A stretch of 64,000 nucleotides of DNA from Guyanagaster necrorhizus (Eukaryota > Basidiomycota > Agaricomycetes > Agaricales > Physalacriaceae). Where the stretch lies: NCBI RefSeq assembly GCF_019112545.1, contig NW_025064885.1, positions 1,320,332-1,384,331 of the forward strand, written 5' to 3'. This document shows positions 11,881 to 23,111 of the stretch, in pieces. Every line of letters begins with the position of its first letter. Within the stretch, counting starts at the first letter, position 1. The translations under genes were made by a program, and so were the position numbers. The notes below the pieces were generated by a model. It saw only the letters and a program-made list of their open reading frames with translations, was not told the origin of the DNA and did no database searches.

Positions 11881-13173
11881 ATGCTTTCTCTGGACAATGC
11901 AGGATGGCTGGCCCCATACATCGCCCCGTTTATAGCTCTCTCCTATCCAACCGGTACCCCACCAAACGTAGATTCTTTCCCAGACGCTGCCTACTATCAA
12001 ACGGGGCCAAAAGATTTCTGTTTGATCATAACATGTATTGCTATAATGGCCGTCGTTCGTGACGCGTTCAGGCTCGCTGCGTGCGAGCCCTTTGCGCGAT
12101 GGAAGTTGACGAGGGATTACGAGGCGCGGTGGGCACGAACGACCAATGGTGCTGTACACGCCAAGGCGAATGGCATCCCCAGTGGCAACGGTAATGGTCA
12201 TTCCATACCACGTTCGCGCAGGAGGGATATGCGAAAAATTCATCGAAGCGTGATGCGATTCGCGGAACAAGGATATCAGGCACTTTACTATACGGTGATG
12301 TGGTGTTTTGGTTTCGTACGTTCCTGACGATTTCCTTGTCTTCTTGTATTGACCGTGCTTCCACAGTACGTTCACCTTAAACTGCCAACTACCGTCTCCA
12401 ATCCCACTGAGGTCTGGATGGGTTATCCTCACATGCCCATCGCTGGACCTTTGAAGGTCTACTATCTAACCGAAACCGCTTTCTATCTACATCAAATACT
12501 CATCATCAATGCAGAGGCCAAGAGAAAAGATCACTGGCAAATGATGGCCCACCACTTTATCACCGTTTTTCTCATGAGCACCAGCTATTACTACAATTTC
12601 ACTCGTGTCGGTTGCTTGATCATGGTTCTGATGGACTGGTGTGACGTTTTCCTCCCTGTGCGTATCTTTCACATTTCATCGTTGCTGGTTTTAACATTTC
12701 TCAGATGGCCAAAATGCTCCGTTATTTGGAAGTCGCACAAGTTGTTTGTGATACATTCTTTGCCTGGTTCATGATTTCATGGTTTGTTACGCGCCACGTA
12801 CTGTTCAATTTTGTTATCAAGTCTTCACTTTACGACCTTCCACGACTTGTGACGTTCCAATGGCGCCCACACTCTGGACATTTCATGACCAGAGGATCCT
12901 ATGTCATGTTCAACGTGTGTCTGATCACATTGCAGGTGAGTAAATGCGCCCTACCCCGCGGATTCTCAATGACACGTCGTCTTTGAAGATATTACAGATG
13001 ATATGGTTTGCGACCATTTGCCGAGTAGCATGGGGCGTGGTGTCGGGTAAAGGCGCCTCTGACAGTCGGAGTGACGACGAAGAGTAAGTCTTCCCTTGCT
13101 ATGGTCAGTTCCTAAATAACTTTTCTCTCTAAGTAATGGTGACATGGAGTCTGAAAATGACAAGGACAAGTAG
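11881..13173 (+). CDS. LAG1: Ceramide synthase, TLC/Lag1 domain
   Basis: A 360-residue multispanning ER protein that acylates sphingoid bases to (dihydro)ceramide. Exons 11881-12315, 12367-12657, 12705-12935, 12998-13083, 13134-13173; the fourth exon could start 9 nt earlier at an alternative in-frame AG. The TLC domain starts after the basic SRRRDMRKIHRS. The Lag1 motif is clear, with HHFITVFLMSTSYYYN followed by MDWCDVFLPMAKMLRYL. Six or more hydrophobic segments are visible. The tail is acidic (SRSDDEE...). This fits fungal Lag1/Lac1-type enzymes; chain-length preference cannot be told. Confidence 0.9.
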
Positions 13174-13510
13174 CCTTAGATCAGAATCAGTCTGTTGCAG
13201 GGCAACTTGGTTTTCCGTGCGCCATCTTTTGCAACAGAGGATGTTATTTCCTCGCGTGAGAAGTCCTTGAGTAACTATGAATACAACTCAGAAATATGCG
13301 AAGTGAGGCCGGATTCAACACGTATTCGGGAAGCTTGACTGTGCCGTCATATTGATGCCGGGGCATTTAACTTATTTACATCGTCGCGGCCCCAATTGTG
13401 AAACTGGCTCACTGTGATGCATGATTGGGGGGAAAAGTAGGCAACGGAACCGGTGTAAGTACCATGATCTATTGTGGTTTCTTCCTTACGTGCATCTATA
13501 CATGTCGAGC
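13174..13510. other. Intergenic, convergent 3' ends of LAG1 and TAH18
   Basis: No gene seen. It probably holds both 3' untranslated regions. Confidence 0.4.
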
Positions 13511-15727
13511 TCAGCTCCAGCACTCCTCCATGAGTTTGCCTTCTAGCTCCATTTTCTTCATGTATTCCCGTGCCTCCTCAGTGCTTAGACTTCCATGCTG
13601 GACTGCAGAATGCCGAAGGGCATCCTTCACCGCGGCAGGCATTTTATTTGATGATCTAAAGAAAGGGCCCAATGAATTGAGAAGCAGAGGAGGAAGTAGA
13701 TAAATCATCATACCCTGAAATATACACCCATGCACCCTGTGATATTAATTTCCAGATCCTTTCTCCATCTGCCTGTATGAGGTCTTGAACATAAGTTCTT
13801 TTTATCCCCTTAGGACCATCCCGCGAACAAGCAACGCGATACATCAGTTTCTTTTCTTTGGCATATGCATTCCACTCTTGGCCGTAGTGCTCATCCTTTA
13901 AGGCAGACCGGCAGCCGAAATATAATGTATTACCTGATAAAATGGTTGTAGCAAGCTGATGGGAAAGACTTGTACAACTTACGGATTGTGTCAGTAGAGA
14001 GACGTTCTTCGATTAAGGATCGCATAGGTGCGACACCAGTACCTGGACCTATGCATATGATATGTGTATTTTGGTCTGGGAGGTTGATAAATCCGCGGCG
14101 CAGGCCAATGGTCAATTTATGGCCTAGGCGATGGTGAAACACGATTCAACAGAAGCCCAACGTTCACATACCTGGTTGCAGGGTGGAAAGGTATGAGGTG
14201 CATATTCCTCGGCGAGGTACTTTTAAGCGGGTGCGAAACTTAACGATGGCGATACAAAGTTGTATCTCACAAGGATGCATCTAAGCGGAAGTTGTGGGCC
14301 GACCTTGTTAGGCAGACATCTGAAGTTACCTTGACCGAACTGGCGATCGAGAACTCTCGAGGTCTAAGTGGTGGGAATATGTCGAATATGTATGGTAGGG
14401 GTATCTTGGACCCACGAAATTCAATAAGTACTTCTTGGATTGTGCGCCTGACGCGTTGGCAATAATCGTATAACTCGTCCTGCCAGTGAGTTCAGCACCG
14501 GCCAGTGGATATTAAAGGAAATGCTGACAGCAGTATCAATCGAAAGGAATTCGTCCAGCTTCTCCGACTCTTGTTCGTCCGTATTGAAATATCGGAGGTA
14601 CTGGAAGAAGGTTCGGCGAGGGACGGCTTTGAAGTCAAGATACCGTGTGAAGATGGTTCGAAGGCTTGCACGACGCGGAATATGGTGAGGCATGGTCTGA
14701 TCTGATACTGCATTCAGATTCACGTAGAAACAAGTGAATGAGGCTCACCCTTTTCGACGTGTTCTAAAGTGTAGACTTCATCAGCGATATTTCCCCAACC
14801 CATGGATGACAGAAACTCTTCGACATCATCACATGGCTGTAAAGGATGGATAACTGCAACATCCCCAGGATTGTACCTAATCCGACGTGAAATTTGACAT
14901 ACGACGACGGAAGGAGTACATACTGTACATCTTCCTCAAACGAGAACTGGAAATGGCGAACATCCTGGTGCCAATCTTCTGCCGTTATACGCTTGTTGCA
15001 CTTGAGCGTAGCGCGATGGTAGGCTGTATCCTGTGCTAATGGATCTGGAGACTCTTCTTCGCTGGACTTTGTCATAGCCATTCTCGGAGGAGGGACGGTA
15101 TCCCAAGGTAGTCTGCTTGTTCCCTCGGCAGAGAGAAACAGTTGTGCCAGAACATCCAGCAAGCCTTCTATCCATGATACCAGAGCGCCATCCGTGCTAC
15201 CTTCCTGGTTTCAATCTTTCATACAATATGTCAACAAAGGTGACGCACCCAAGCACATGTTGATCGTCGCCTTCACCTCTTTCATATATCTCGGTTGCCC
15301 CAAGGCCCTTCATTCTGCGGGAAAGTTTCTTCGCTGGCCAGCAAAAGCGTTCATACGCAGAATCCCCGAGGCCAAAGACAGCGAAATGTATGTCTTCGAA
15401 TAAATCTGCGGGGAGGTCCGAGCGCAGGAGCATATTCCATAGCGAGGTCATCGACCGCGGTTCGACGCCAGATCCAGTGGTTGCTATCACAAAAATGACA
15501 AGGCTTTCAGTTATAAGGTCATCCTGATAGATTTTCAGCATGAAAAAGTATTTGGGAAATAGAAAACGCACAGGAAGATAAGTCTCCACGTCCTGTACGC
15601 GACATCGGACATGAATGCGTCTGCAATGGCGGGCAATGTTGTCTGCTGTCTCCTGGGCATTTCCCGACTCCGTAGCGTAGAGGATCAAGGGCTTTGCTGC
15701 GTCAGACTCGCCCATCCGGGATGACAT
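13511..15727 (-). CDS. TAH18: NADPH-dependent diflavin reductase Tah18/NDOR1
   Basis: A 591-residue FMN/FAD reductase that passes electrons from NADPH to Dre2 for cytosolic Fe-S cluster assembly. Minus strand, ten exons: 15727-15572, 15523-15249, 15196-14924, 14876-14749, 14707-14529, 14479-14330, 14280-14172, 14123-13983, 13933-13714, 13655-13511; one intron is only 41 nt. The flavodoxin domain has YATESGNAQETADNIAR and ATTGSGVEPRSM. The FAD-binding part has PREFSIASS, and the NADPH part CIGPGTGVAPMRS, YFGCRSALKDEHY and YISGSSNKMP. The tail ending in EECW fits the family. No N-terminal membrane anchor, unlike P450 reductase. It diverges from SNF7 with 198 bp between start codons. Confidence 0.93.
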
Positions 15728-15867
15728 AGCCTGGGATTCGAGTCCTTACGGAGCAGCATACGACGTCGTCGGGTAGGAATCACTGGTCACGTCCTGTGAC
15801 ATCGTAACTGCCTTATCGAGGAGCATCTTGTACACTCTACTCACCAAGAGGACGTGGCTTCAGGACA

Positions 15868-15873
15868 TATATA
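15868..15873 (+). promoter_or_regulatory. Candidate TATA box of SNF7
   Basis: TATATA 53 bp before the SNF7 ATG, followed by a CT-rich leader (CTCTCGCTCGTCC). Positional evidence only. Confidence 0.4.
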
Positions 15874-15925
15874 CCTCTCGCTCGTCCTTTCTCTTGCACT
15901 TTAATTCACCTTCAACATAGCATCA

Positions 15926-16802
15926 ATGATGGCCAGCTTTATGAGCTACTTTGGCACCCGACGGGACCCTAAGCAGTCGGCGAGGGATGCTATAGTTACA
16001 CTACGGCAACAGCTGCAGATGATAGAGAAGAAGGAGGAGTACTTGCAGAAGAAGATTGATGAGGATCTGAAGAAGGCCAGAGCGAACGCTGTTTCCAACA
16101 AGCCAGGTGCGCCGCCCAAGCTCTCTGTCACCCAGCCAGAATTCATTGACTCAGCTTACTCAAAGTGGCTACACAGGCTCTGAAACGAAAGAAGGCGAAT
16201 GAGGTCGAGTTGGATCGCCTTGCTGGAACACGACTGCAGCTCGAAATGCAAGTTAATACTCTCGAGTCGGCGAATTTGAATGCGGAGACGATGGCGGCTA
16301 TGAAGAAGGCGGCTGATGCGTTGAAAGTCATTCATGGAAACATGTACGTTGCCTCGTGTTCCAACGGATCCTATGCTTATCATTTCATTAGGAACGTGGA
16401 CAAGGTCGATGCGACAATGGCGGCTGTGAATGAACAGAGAGCGGTGGCTGACGAGATTGCTGATATCATATCAAATCCCGCGTACATAAACGCGGACTTG
16501 GATGAGGTACGTCATCTGCCTTCTTATTGTTATACTGGCTAATGATCCTTGTGTTTCCAGGACGCTCTCAAAGCAGAATTGGATGAGCTGGAGCAAGACG
16601 AGCTGAATGAACGATTAATGGGCGCTGATCACGTACCGGTGCATAAACCGGAATCAGTAACTGCACGGAAAGATGGTACACGCCTTCTGTTCTTTGTCTT
16701 TCCATTCGCTCACTGATGGCGCCTTCTTTACTAGCACCGGTTGCTGTCGAGGATGATGAAGAAGCTCAGCTCAGACAACTACAAGCAGAACTTGCAATGT
16801 AG
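15926..16802 (+). CDS. SNF7: ESCRT-III subunit Snf7/Vps32
   Basis: A 218-residue Snf7-family protein, the main filament former of ESCRT-III in multivesicular body sorting. Exons 15926-16106, 16166-16343, 16392-16506, 16561-16675, 16735-16802; introns 48-59 nt. It opens with a short hydrophobic N-terminus (MMASFMSYFG), then the basic helical hairpin (ALKRKKANEVELDRL, MKKAADALKVIHGNM). The C-terminal half is acidic with a DELEQDELNERLMGA helix and ends AQLRQLQAELAM, as in Snf7. The first ATG is used; a second ATG follows directly. Charged coiled-coil composition throughout. Confidence 0.92.
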
Positions 16803-17118
16803 CTCCTTAAACCCTTCTGTCATATCGTCATCTCCACTTGTTCTATTACTTATATCACGAGTCTTGTAGTTTTTTGTTGATTTCTGTTCCAATATTACAC
16901 ACACCATTGTATATTCGAAGAAACGATATTGAGGAAGCGAATTTCGGACAAGGTGAAGCGGATACATTTTGATGTACAGGATTTACATAAGTTATGGACG
17001 TTGCTGTCTTTGCTGTTGGTATCGACAATGAAGATGCCCGAACACGCTATAATTGAAATGCGAAGGAAGAAGAGTAGCACCCAGATAATAATTCTACAGA
17101 GTTAATATGATTAAAGCA
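16803..17118. other. Intergenic, convergent 3' ends of SNF7 and NEM1
   Basis: AT-rich sequence with no gene seen. Confidence 0.4.
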
Positions 17119-18600
17119 TCATGAGGAACCTCCTACACAACGGAGGCCTAGCACACGACGAACGTCCGATGTAAATCGTAGAGAGTCAAGAACAGGAAGG
17201 AGGTCAAGTAAGGCCTCATCTGAAGGATCGTGAGTCCACCCTTCTATCGGTATTCCATTAGCTGCGAGAGGGTGCGCGAGAGTCAGATCGTGAAATGAAT
17301 GGATAGACGCCGACGGACCTTCATTGACACGGTAACTTATAGGTGAGTTGTCGACGAGGCAGACCCGTGCAAGGTCACCCTCGACAACTGAAAGGTCCTT
17401 CGTATAGGAACCATTAGGCAGCTGAGTACATGACTGATTGTGGCACAGATGTCAGGGCAACCGGATAGCAAAAAGACGCGAAAAGGAACGCACGTCTCTA
17501 AATAAGCGATTTGAAAGTATCCCCCGGCCAGCATCTAGCCAGTCGATGACAGGATCCGCGTACTCTTGCATTGATGCAGTAAATATGACGAGCGTGTACC
17601 ATCCCGAGACCTGTAATGCATAATAACGGCATGTCGAGCACAAGAAACGAAGGCTGCGTACCGTGCGCAAAAAGAAATCTACAAATGGCCTCTTGTACAC
17701 ATGATAGAGGGTACTGCGGCCACCCATAACGACCTCCACCACATGCCCAGAGCTCTTATTCCGCCTGGTAAAGGTGCTCAGGCCGAAAAACCCGGAGCCA
17801 CTGGACGAAGAAGGCATAGGGCGTGATGTTGAGTGAATCAGAGTTTCATCGAGATCAAGAACGAGAGTTTTTGGGAGATGGAATGGGGTCTTTCGGGTGG
17901 TAAGGCTGGGTGTTGATGAGCGTGAATGAGTGGCCGAAGGGATCTCTGGCGGTTGGGGGGTAGATGTCGGCGAAGACGAAGACTTGGCATCGAGGAGAAG
18001 GGTCGAATGGATGTATGAATGATTGACGGACGGAAAGAGAGAAGATTGAAGGAGAGGTGGCGCTGGCTTAGCTGGCAGGAGATCCAGACGAGGAGAAGTA
18101 TCATCGGTGTCTTCATCTGTGCTGTCCTTCTCCGGCGACGCGGCGACGACCTGAATGGACATCATCGGCTGGCCGTGGAGCGCGCGTGATTCAATCCACG
18201 ACGTCCAGACGGTCTGGAGGGCATCCCAGGCGAGGAGGAGGACCCGAACGAAGAATGTGCGGTTGAACAGTGTGTGGAAGGTCTGCTTTGGTACGACCTG
18301 CATCTCTATAGAGACAGTGGCGGATGAATCTGGGTGAGGACGGGCAGCTCGGTTGGGAAAGGATATGAAACGAGACGGATACGAACGTTTCGTTGGGGCT
18401 GGGGCAGGGTTTGGCTGGGGGGAAAAGAGGAACGACTTTGTAGACCAAGGCTTCACATGCGGCAGCGGCGACTCCGTAGCGGACGAATGGCATCGTCTGT
18501 CGGGGTGTAAGGACTGATGCTCGGACGTCGGTGTCGACGGCGGCGTCCTGACGGAGGCAAGGACGTCAAACTGGCGCGACAGGTAGGCCAGAGAATTCAT
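17119..18600 (-). CDS. NEM1: Nem1/Dullard-type CTD-like phosphatase
   Basis: A 437-residue HAD-family Ser/Thr phosphatase; Nem1 with Spo7 dephosphorylates the lipin Pah1 at the nuclear/ER membrane. Minus strand exons 18600-17662, 17610-17494, 17433-17319, 17261-17119; introns 51, 60 and 57 nt. The N-terminal ~100 residues are Ser/Pro-rich. A hydrophobic segment [19 protein letters not shown] is the likely membrane anchor. The catalytic DxDxT is in [33 protein letters not shown] and [18 protein letters not shown] follow. The tail has [19 protein letters not shown]. An unspliced reading of the last intron is possible, but splicing restores the conserved [11 protein letters not shown]. The frame runs further upstream, yet [12 protein letters not shown] is the family-like start. 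Confidence 0.93.
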
Positions 18601-19449
18601 CCTGTCGACGCCGTCAACAAGGAGTAATACTTGGCGAATAATGGGAATAAGATGGAATACTGGGATATCCGTCTGTATCTTGGGATGGACCAAGGACGGA
18701 ACCAGTTTGTGATATGGAGGATGGTGGGTCACAGCTTGCGATTTCAATCACGCGCCGCGACAAGTTTGCAGTTGATTGGCAATTTCTCTGAATTGCGCTT
18801 TCTTTCTTTCTTTCTTCCTTCTTGCTTTCATTTTTTTGTCTTTTATATATGATACACGACTCCAGATTGTAAAAACACTCCCTGTCCATGTCACGAACTG
18901 CACTTGTTTGGCGAAAGGACACATTTGTGCGTGGAACGTTCGTCCGAGCCGGTCTGGCGTGCGGATCTAACGTATTTCTTCTGATGATTCCACTTTTCCC
19001 GGGGCCCAACTTTCCTGGTACCGTGGTCTTATCTTCATGTCTGCGGAATGGTCAGCAGGACAACTCGTAGTCGTTGCCGGACACTTACCCGACAGGATCG
19101 TTCATTTCCCTGCCGCTGAGGACATGGACAGCGGAAGCTTCTTTGATTGTGGACGGCTCTTCGTTGCGACTCTCTGGGGAGGTAGCACCATGACTGCTCT
19201 GACTTCCTTTCATCTTTCGTGCCGTGCTTCGTTCCCCTCGCCAGGCGTTGTATGCAGTCTGGGTAAGGCATATCCATTTTAATTAGAATCGCGTCAATAT
19301 TTTAAATCCCTACGCACGTATGCAACGACCATCGCTCCAGCGCAAGTAATGACACCAGTCGAAACGGGCCGTCCTTTGATCCCTTCAACATGGGGCAGAT
19401 GGATCATATGCATCCGCCGTGATGATTGGACAGTAAGAACTCGAGTCAT
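18601..19449 (-). CDS. Hypothetical small protein with a possible membrane segment
   Basis: Not recognised. A minus-strand model joins exon 19449-19318, a 59-nt intron with a CTAAT branch site, exon 19258-19089, a 48-nt intron, and a third exon starting at 19040 whose end is unclear; an open frame would run to about 18614, close to the NEM1 start. The first exon has a hydrophobic stretch (GVITCAGAMVVAYTAYNAW across the junction) that could be one membrane helix, followed by a polar tail. It could encode a small mitochondrial or ER protein. Plus-strand frames over the same bases look like shadows. A (CTTT)n tract lies at about 18799-18826. The 3' boundary is a guess. Confidence 0.35.
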
Positions 19450-19872
19450 TTTCAGGTTTTTGATAGCTGTAGTGTAGGTAGCGGTATGCATGAGTGCCCC
19501 ACCTCTTTACCCCACCTTTATGTGCTGCACCGAATGATTCGAGATTCTCCACTCGTTGCCTAGAGGGACCCGGGCCTCTATAGAAAAAGGTCATACCATT
19601 CGCAAAGTCCCCCTTATCTCTCTTCTTACGTTTCCATCACAGGTTACGCAGGACAACCTACAACTCTTCCATTCATCAAGCTCAGGCCTCCAGACAACTC
19701 GAGCAACGTTTCTGAAAAGAGGGTCTTTCTTCCGTGCTTCTCCGACTACTTTCGGATCTAGCCGCTTCCTTGTTGCCATGTGCCATGACCACGTTGAAGA
19801 CCTAGATGCCCCTTCCGGACCATGCGCCAGCACTGCCCTCATTCACCTACATTCAGCCTATATATGTATACA
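19450..19872. other. Intergenic
   Basis: Probably the promoter of the small minus-strand gene and the 3' end of transporter 1. No gene seen. Confidence 0.3.
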
Positions 19873-21972
19873 TCAGATCAAGTACCTAAAACCAGCAGCA
19901 CCCACTCCCTTCTCCATTTTCTTGTTGAGTGCAATCAGGTGCTGTCTGAATATCCAGTTCATGATAATCGTGAAAGCGAACACCGCTATGCATATATAAT
20001 CCGAGTTGTTGTATGTGGGGCCCCACATCGTCGGCCATACGTAACTGCAAAGTAAACGATTAATGAGTCTCTAGAATAATCCAATAATTCCTTACGATCC
20101 AGCAACATTGCCTAGCTGCGAAAATGCGTTTGTCAGAGCGAGTGCGACCGCACGCTTTGAGGGAGGTCTTGGGAAGCAATTGCTGATCCAGGCGTACATT
20201 ACGACGAAACCTGCGTAGCTCTGAGCCATTAAGAATCTGCCCAGACTTCGTGAGCAGCGTTTTTTTTTACCAGAGTCATGTATTAGTCATAACTCACAGA
20301 GAAACGTATCGTGCGGCCGTATTCATGGTGGAGACAGCGAGGATGAATCCGACGATACCAAATACAAATGGAACGATAATGTGATAAAATCTCTCTTTCG
20401 TCTTGTCCGAATGGCTGATGTACTGCTCATGAGAAGATGCACCCATTTAACGAGTGAAACATCTACTAACCGAGATATAATAAATGATAATATAGTCGTA
20501 AAAACGAACGGAGGAGCGCACAGGAGTAGAGTCACTGTACGATTGAATCCCATAGTAGCACTATCAACTAAGCTTTAGTCAGCATACATAGCGATTACAA
20601 CTTCACGAGCCTTAGCGTAGGGAAATACTGGTTGAAAGAAAGCCCTACAACTTGAGCTGTCAACGCCAGGGACATCCACCAAATCTTCCAATCCTTGAGT
20701 GCAAGCCAAAGTCCGTTCATAGGACTTCCGTCTTCTGTTTCATTTTGATCACCAACACCGACATCCTCTTCCATCCTCTGGATTGCAAGTTGACGCTCCA
20801 GAGGCGATAGCCACTTAGTCGTGGCCGGAAAATCGGGTAGGATAAATATGGCCAGGATCGCGATGAAGACTGTGAGAGAACCCTCGATATAGAATAGCCA
20901 TCTCCGGCCATTGTTAGTGCGATCACCTTGATGTCAAGCATGTGCTTACCTCCATGCCGCATGTCCAAGTTTTCCCTCCATACCGCTTAGAATACCTGAT
21001 GCTAAAAGGTTGCCAAAGGCATTACTGATAATGTTACCACAGTACAAAATCGCCGTTCGAACGCCAATTTCTTCTCGTTTATACCACTGACAGAAGATTC
21101 GTCACCAGCGAGAGATGAGGAGAATACTACGGACTTTCGAAATCAAGAACAACGCTCCTGGGAAGAACGCAGCCTCCACAAAGCCGAGGAAGAAGCGCGT
21201 CAACAGTGCCCCAACAAAACTAGGAAAGTTCGCTCTCAGGAGTGATATTACAAAGACGGAATAGATTTTTACTTGTGCGTAATGCCTTATCCATCACTCG
21301 ATATGTCAGATGGTACGTTTTCGGAGAAACATCCAACCCACCAGTAAGGCATGAGCTGGCAATGCAGAACCGTCAGAGGAAGGCCCAACGAAGAGTGAGA
21401 TAGTGAGATACGAACATAACGCCCCAGACTATCATACATGCAGGAAGGTAGACAGATGGCTTTCCAATCCAATTCAAAAACATATTTCTGCATTACTAAT
21501 GAGATGATAACGTGGATCGATAAGAAAAAGGGCTTACGATGGTATCTGCATAATGATATAGCCGACATACAGGATCGATAGCAGTGTCGCGAACTCTTCG
21601 CCTTTGAGATGCAAGTCATCTTCGAGGCCCCGCAGACGTGCCGCGCTTGTTAAGTAGATTCAGGATACCATACCGCAAGTTTTTCGATTATAACTGACGC
21701 AGCATTGTTTCTGTCGATCTGATACAGCCGTTAGCAGGAATAAGCCAATTCAAGATTAGACCTACATAGTTCAAGATGTATATGAAGATGAGGATACTCA
21801 TCCGCAGGTCAATCTTCCAAAGTAACTTCTTCTCCAGAGAAATGCGAGCTTGATGCCCCCCATACTTCGCGTCCTGATCCAGACTATCCTCTTGTCCTTC
21901 GTGTGTATGGGTATATTCGTCAAGGCGCTTTTCGGGGTCATTGAGATCCTGTTCGTGAACCGGATCCATCAT
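19873..21972 (-). CDS. MFS transporter, Dal5/allantoate permease type (copy 1)
   Basis: A 492-residue major facilitator of the anion:cation symporter (Dal5/Tna1) group, which imports organic acids such as allantoate, nicotinate or related anions. Twelve exons on the minus strand: 21972-21766, 21718-21699, 21645-21538, 21487-21416, 21355-21317, 21219-21135, 21086-20950, 20901-20611, 20560-20471, 20414-20298, 20236-20096, 20044-19873. Landmarks: LLWKIDLRMSILIFIYILNY, IDRNNAA, RLRGLEDDL, the family signature RFFLGFVEAAFFPGALF, WYKREE, LFYIEGSLTV and ARYVSLFLMAQSYAGF. Exon 5 could instead end at 21338. The intron after 20611 seems to use a GC donor. The substrate cannot be told. Paralogous to the gene at 24877. 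Confidence 0.85.
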
Positions 21973-22185
21973 GGTGGTAGGAAAGAACGAGGTGCCGATA
22001 CATGTCCGGAGATTTTGATGTGTGCAGATTAAGCTTCTCACCCGATTGCATCGCTCCGGTTTTTTGCAGCACGATGCTTGTGGGGGGTAATAATCCTACT
22101 ATGAGGAGGAACTTCGGAAATTTGAAATAAGGCACGTGCATCAAACATGACGAATGCCTGCACGTGATGGCGCGCGTCGTTGAAC

Positions 22186-23018
22186 ATGGACCACCATCAT
22201 TGTCAACGGGTGGGTCAGCTCATCCAGAGTCTCGTCGTCCTCGAAAAGCATACAGTACCTCTGCAAGACTCGTGTCCTATCTGCCTGATACCTTTTTCTG
22301 ATTTCTTCGACGACGGTGATAATCTGGCCCCTGATTGCGGTGTCACCAAACTCGATGGTTGCGGGCACATATTCTGCAGGAAGGAGTGAGTTTAACGTCT
22401 TGCACTCCCTGGAGTACTTGGCTGAATGACATGATAGCTTGACAGAATGGATCCGTACTTTGGTTAGTGCTTTAGTATTTTGCTTATCCATGTGTGCTAA
22501 TGCATGTTGCTCCAGCATGGTAGCTGCCCTACTTGTCGTCATATATTTCTTGACATACGGCCCCCTTCGGAATCGGACGATGAATCTTCTGATGGCGGGG
22601 AGTACATTCCAAATGACGACGAGGACGACGAGGCATTCTATGGCGAAGTTGAATACGAAGATTTCATCGAGGTGGATGAGGACTTGATTGACATCGACCC
22701 AGACGATTACTCCCCAGTCGACGAAATGGACCTGGATATGTACAGGACCTGGCAGATGCAGGAAAGGGATGACTTTGAAGGCGAGTGGGGCCTCACCGAC
22801 GCCGAGTCGGACTCACCATCTGAAGGTGACATGAGTTGGAATGAGAGCGACAGGGACAACTCCATGGGTATGTTTTGCGTTTATATTCTATCCATGTTAT
22901 TACTTCAACTTTTGATTTCCTAGCTGGCGAAGACAATGTCGCAGTCAATGAAGCCGGTAACGAGGCTGATGACGCTACCAGCAATCTTACCAGAGACGTT
23001 GAAGACGAGCCCAAGTAG
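22186..23018 (+). CDS. RING-finger protein with acidic tail (copy 1)
   Basis: A 223-residue probable E3 ubiquitin ligase. Exons 22186-22385, 22438-22462, 22516-22867, 22924-23018. The RING starts CPIC, has a long acidic loop, then CGHIFCRK, LTEWIRTL across the 25-nt exon, and HGSCPTCR. This is a C-X2-C ... C-X-H-X2-C ... C-X2-C pattern. The remaining ~120 residues are strongly acidic (Asp/Glu-rich, many DE repeats). The start is the first in-frame ATG; a short upstream exon as in copy 2 cannot be excluded. Copy 2 at 34754 has the same RING layout and the same 25-nt internal exon. Partner proteins unknown. Confidence 0.75.
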
Positions 23019-23111
23019 AATGGACCCCTCTGTTTTGCTTATTTTAATTATTCAACAGCATTACGTATCCTTCACTGTACAGTGTAGTACCATCATCATT
23101 TATTTCATGCA

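Noticed and set aside
18799..18830. CTTT repeat as a regulatory element
   Set aside because: Simple low-complexity tract; nothing specific points to a function.
19037..19282. Plus-strand open frame of 81 codons
   Set aside because: Lies opposite spliced exons of the minus-strand small gene and has no family features; a shadow.
21640..21720. Possible frameshift in transporter copy 1
   Set aside because: With the donor GTCAGT at 21698 instead of GTTATA, the NNAAAARLRG segment joins in frame; no lesion is needed.
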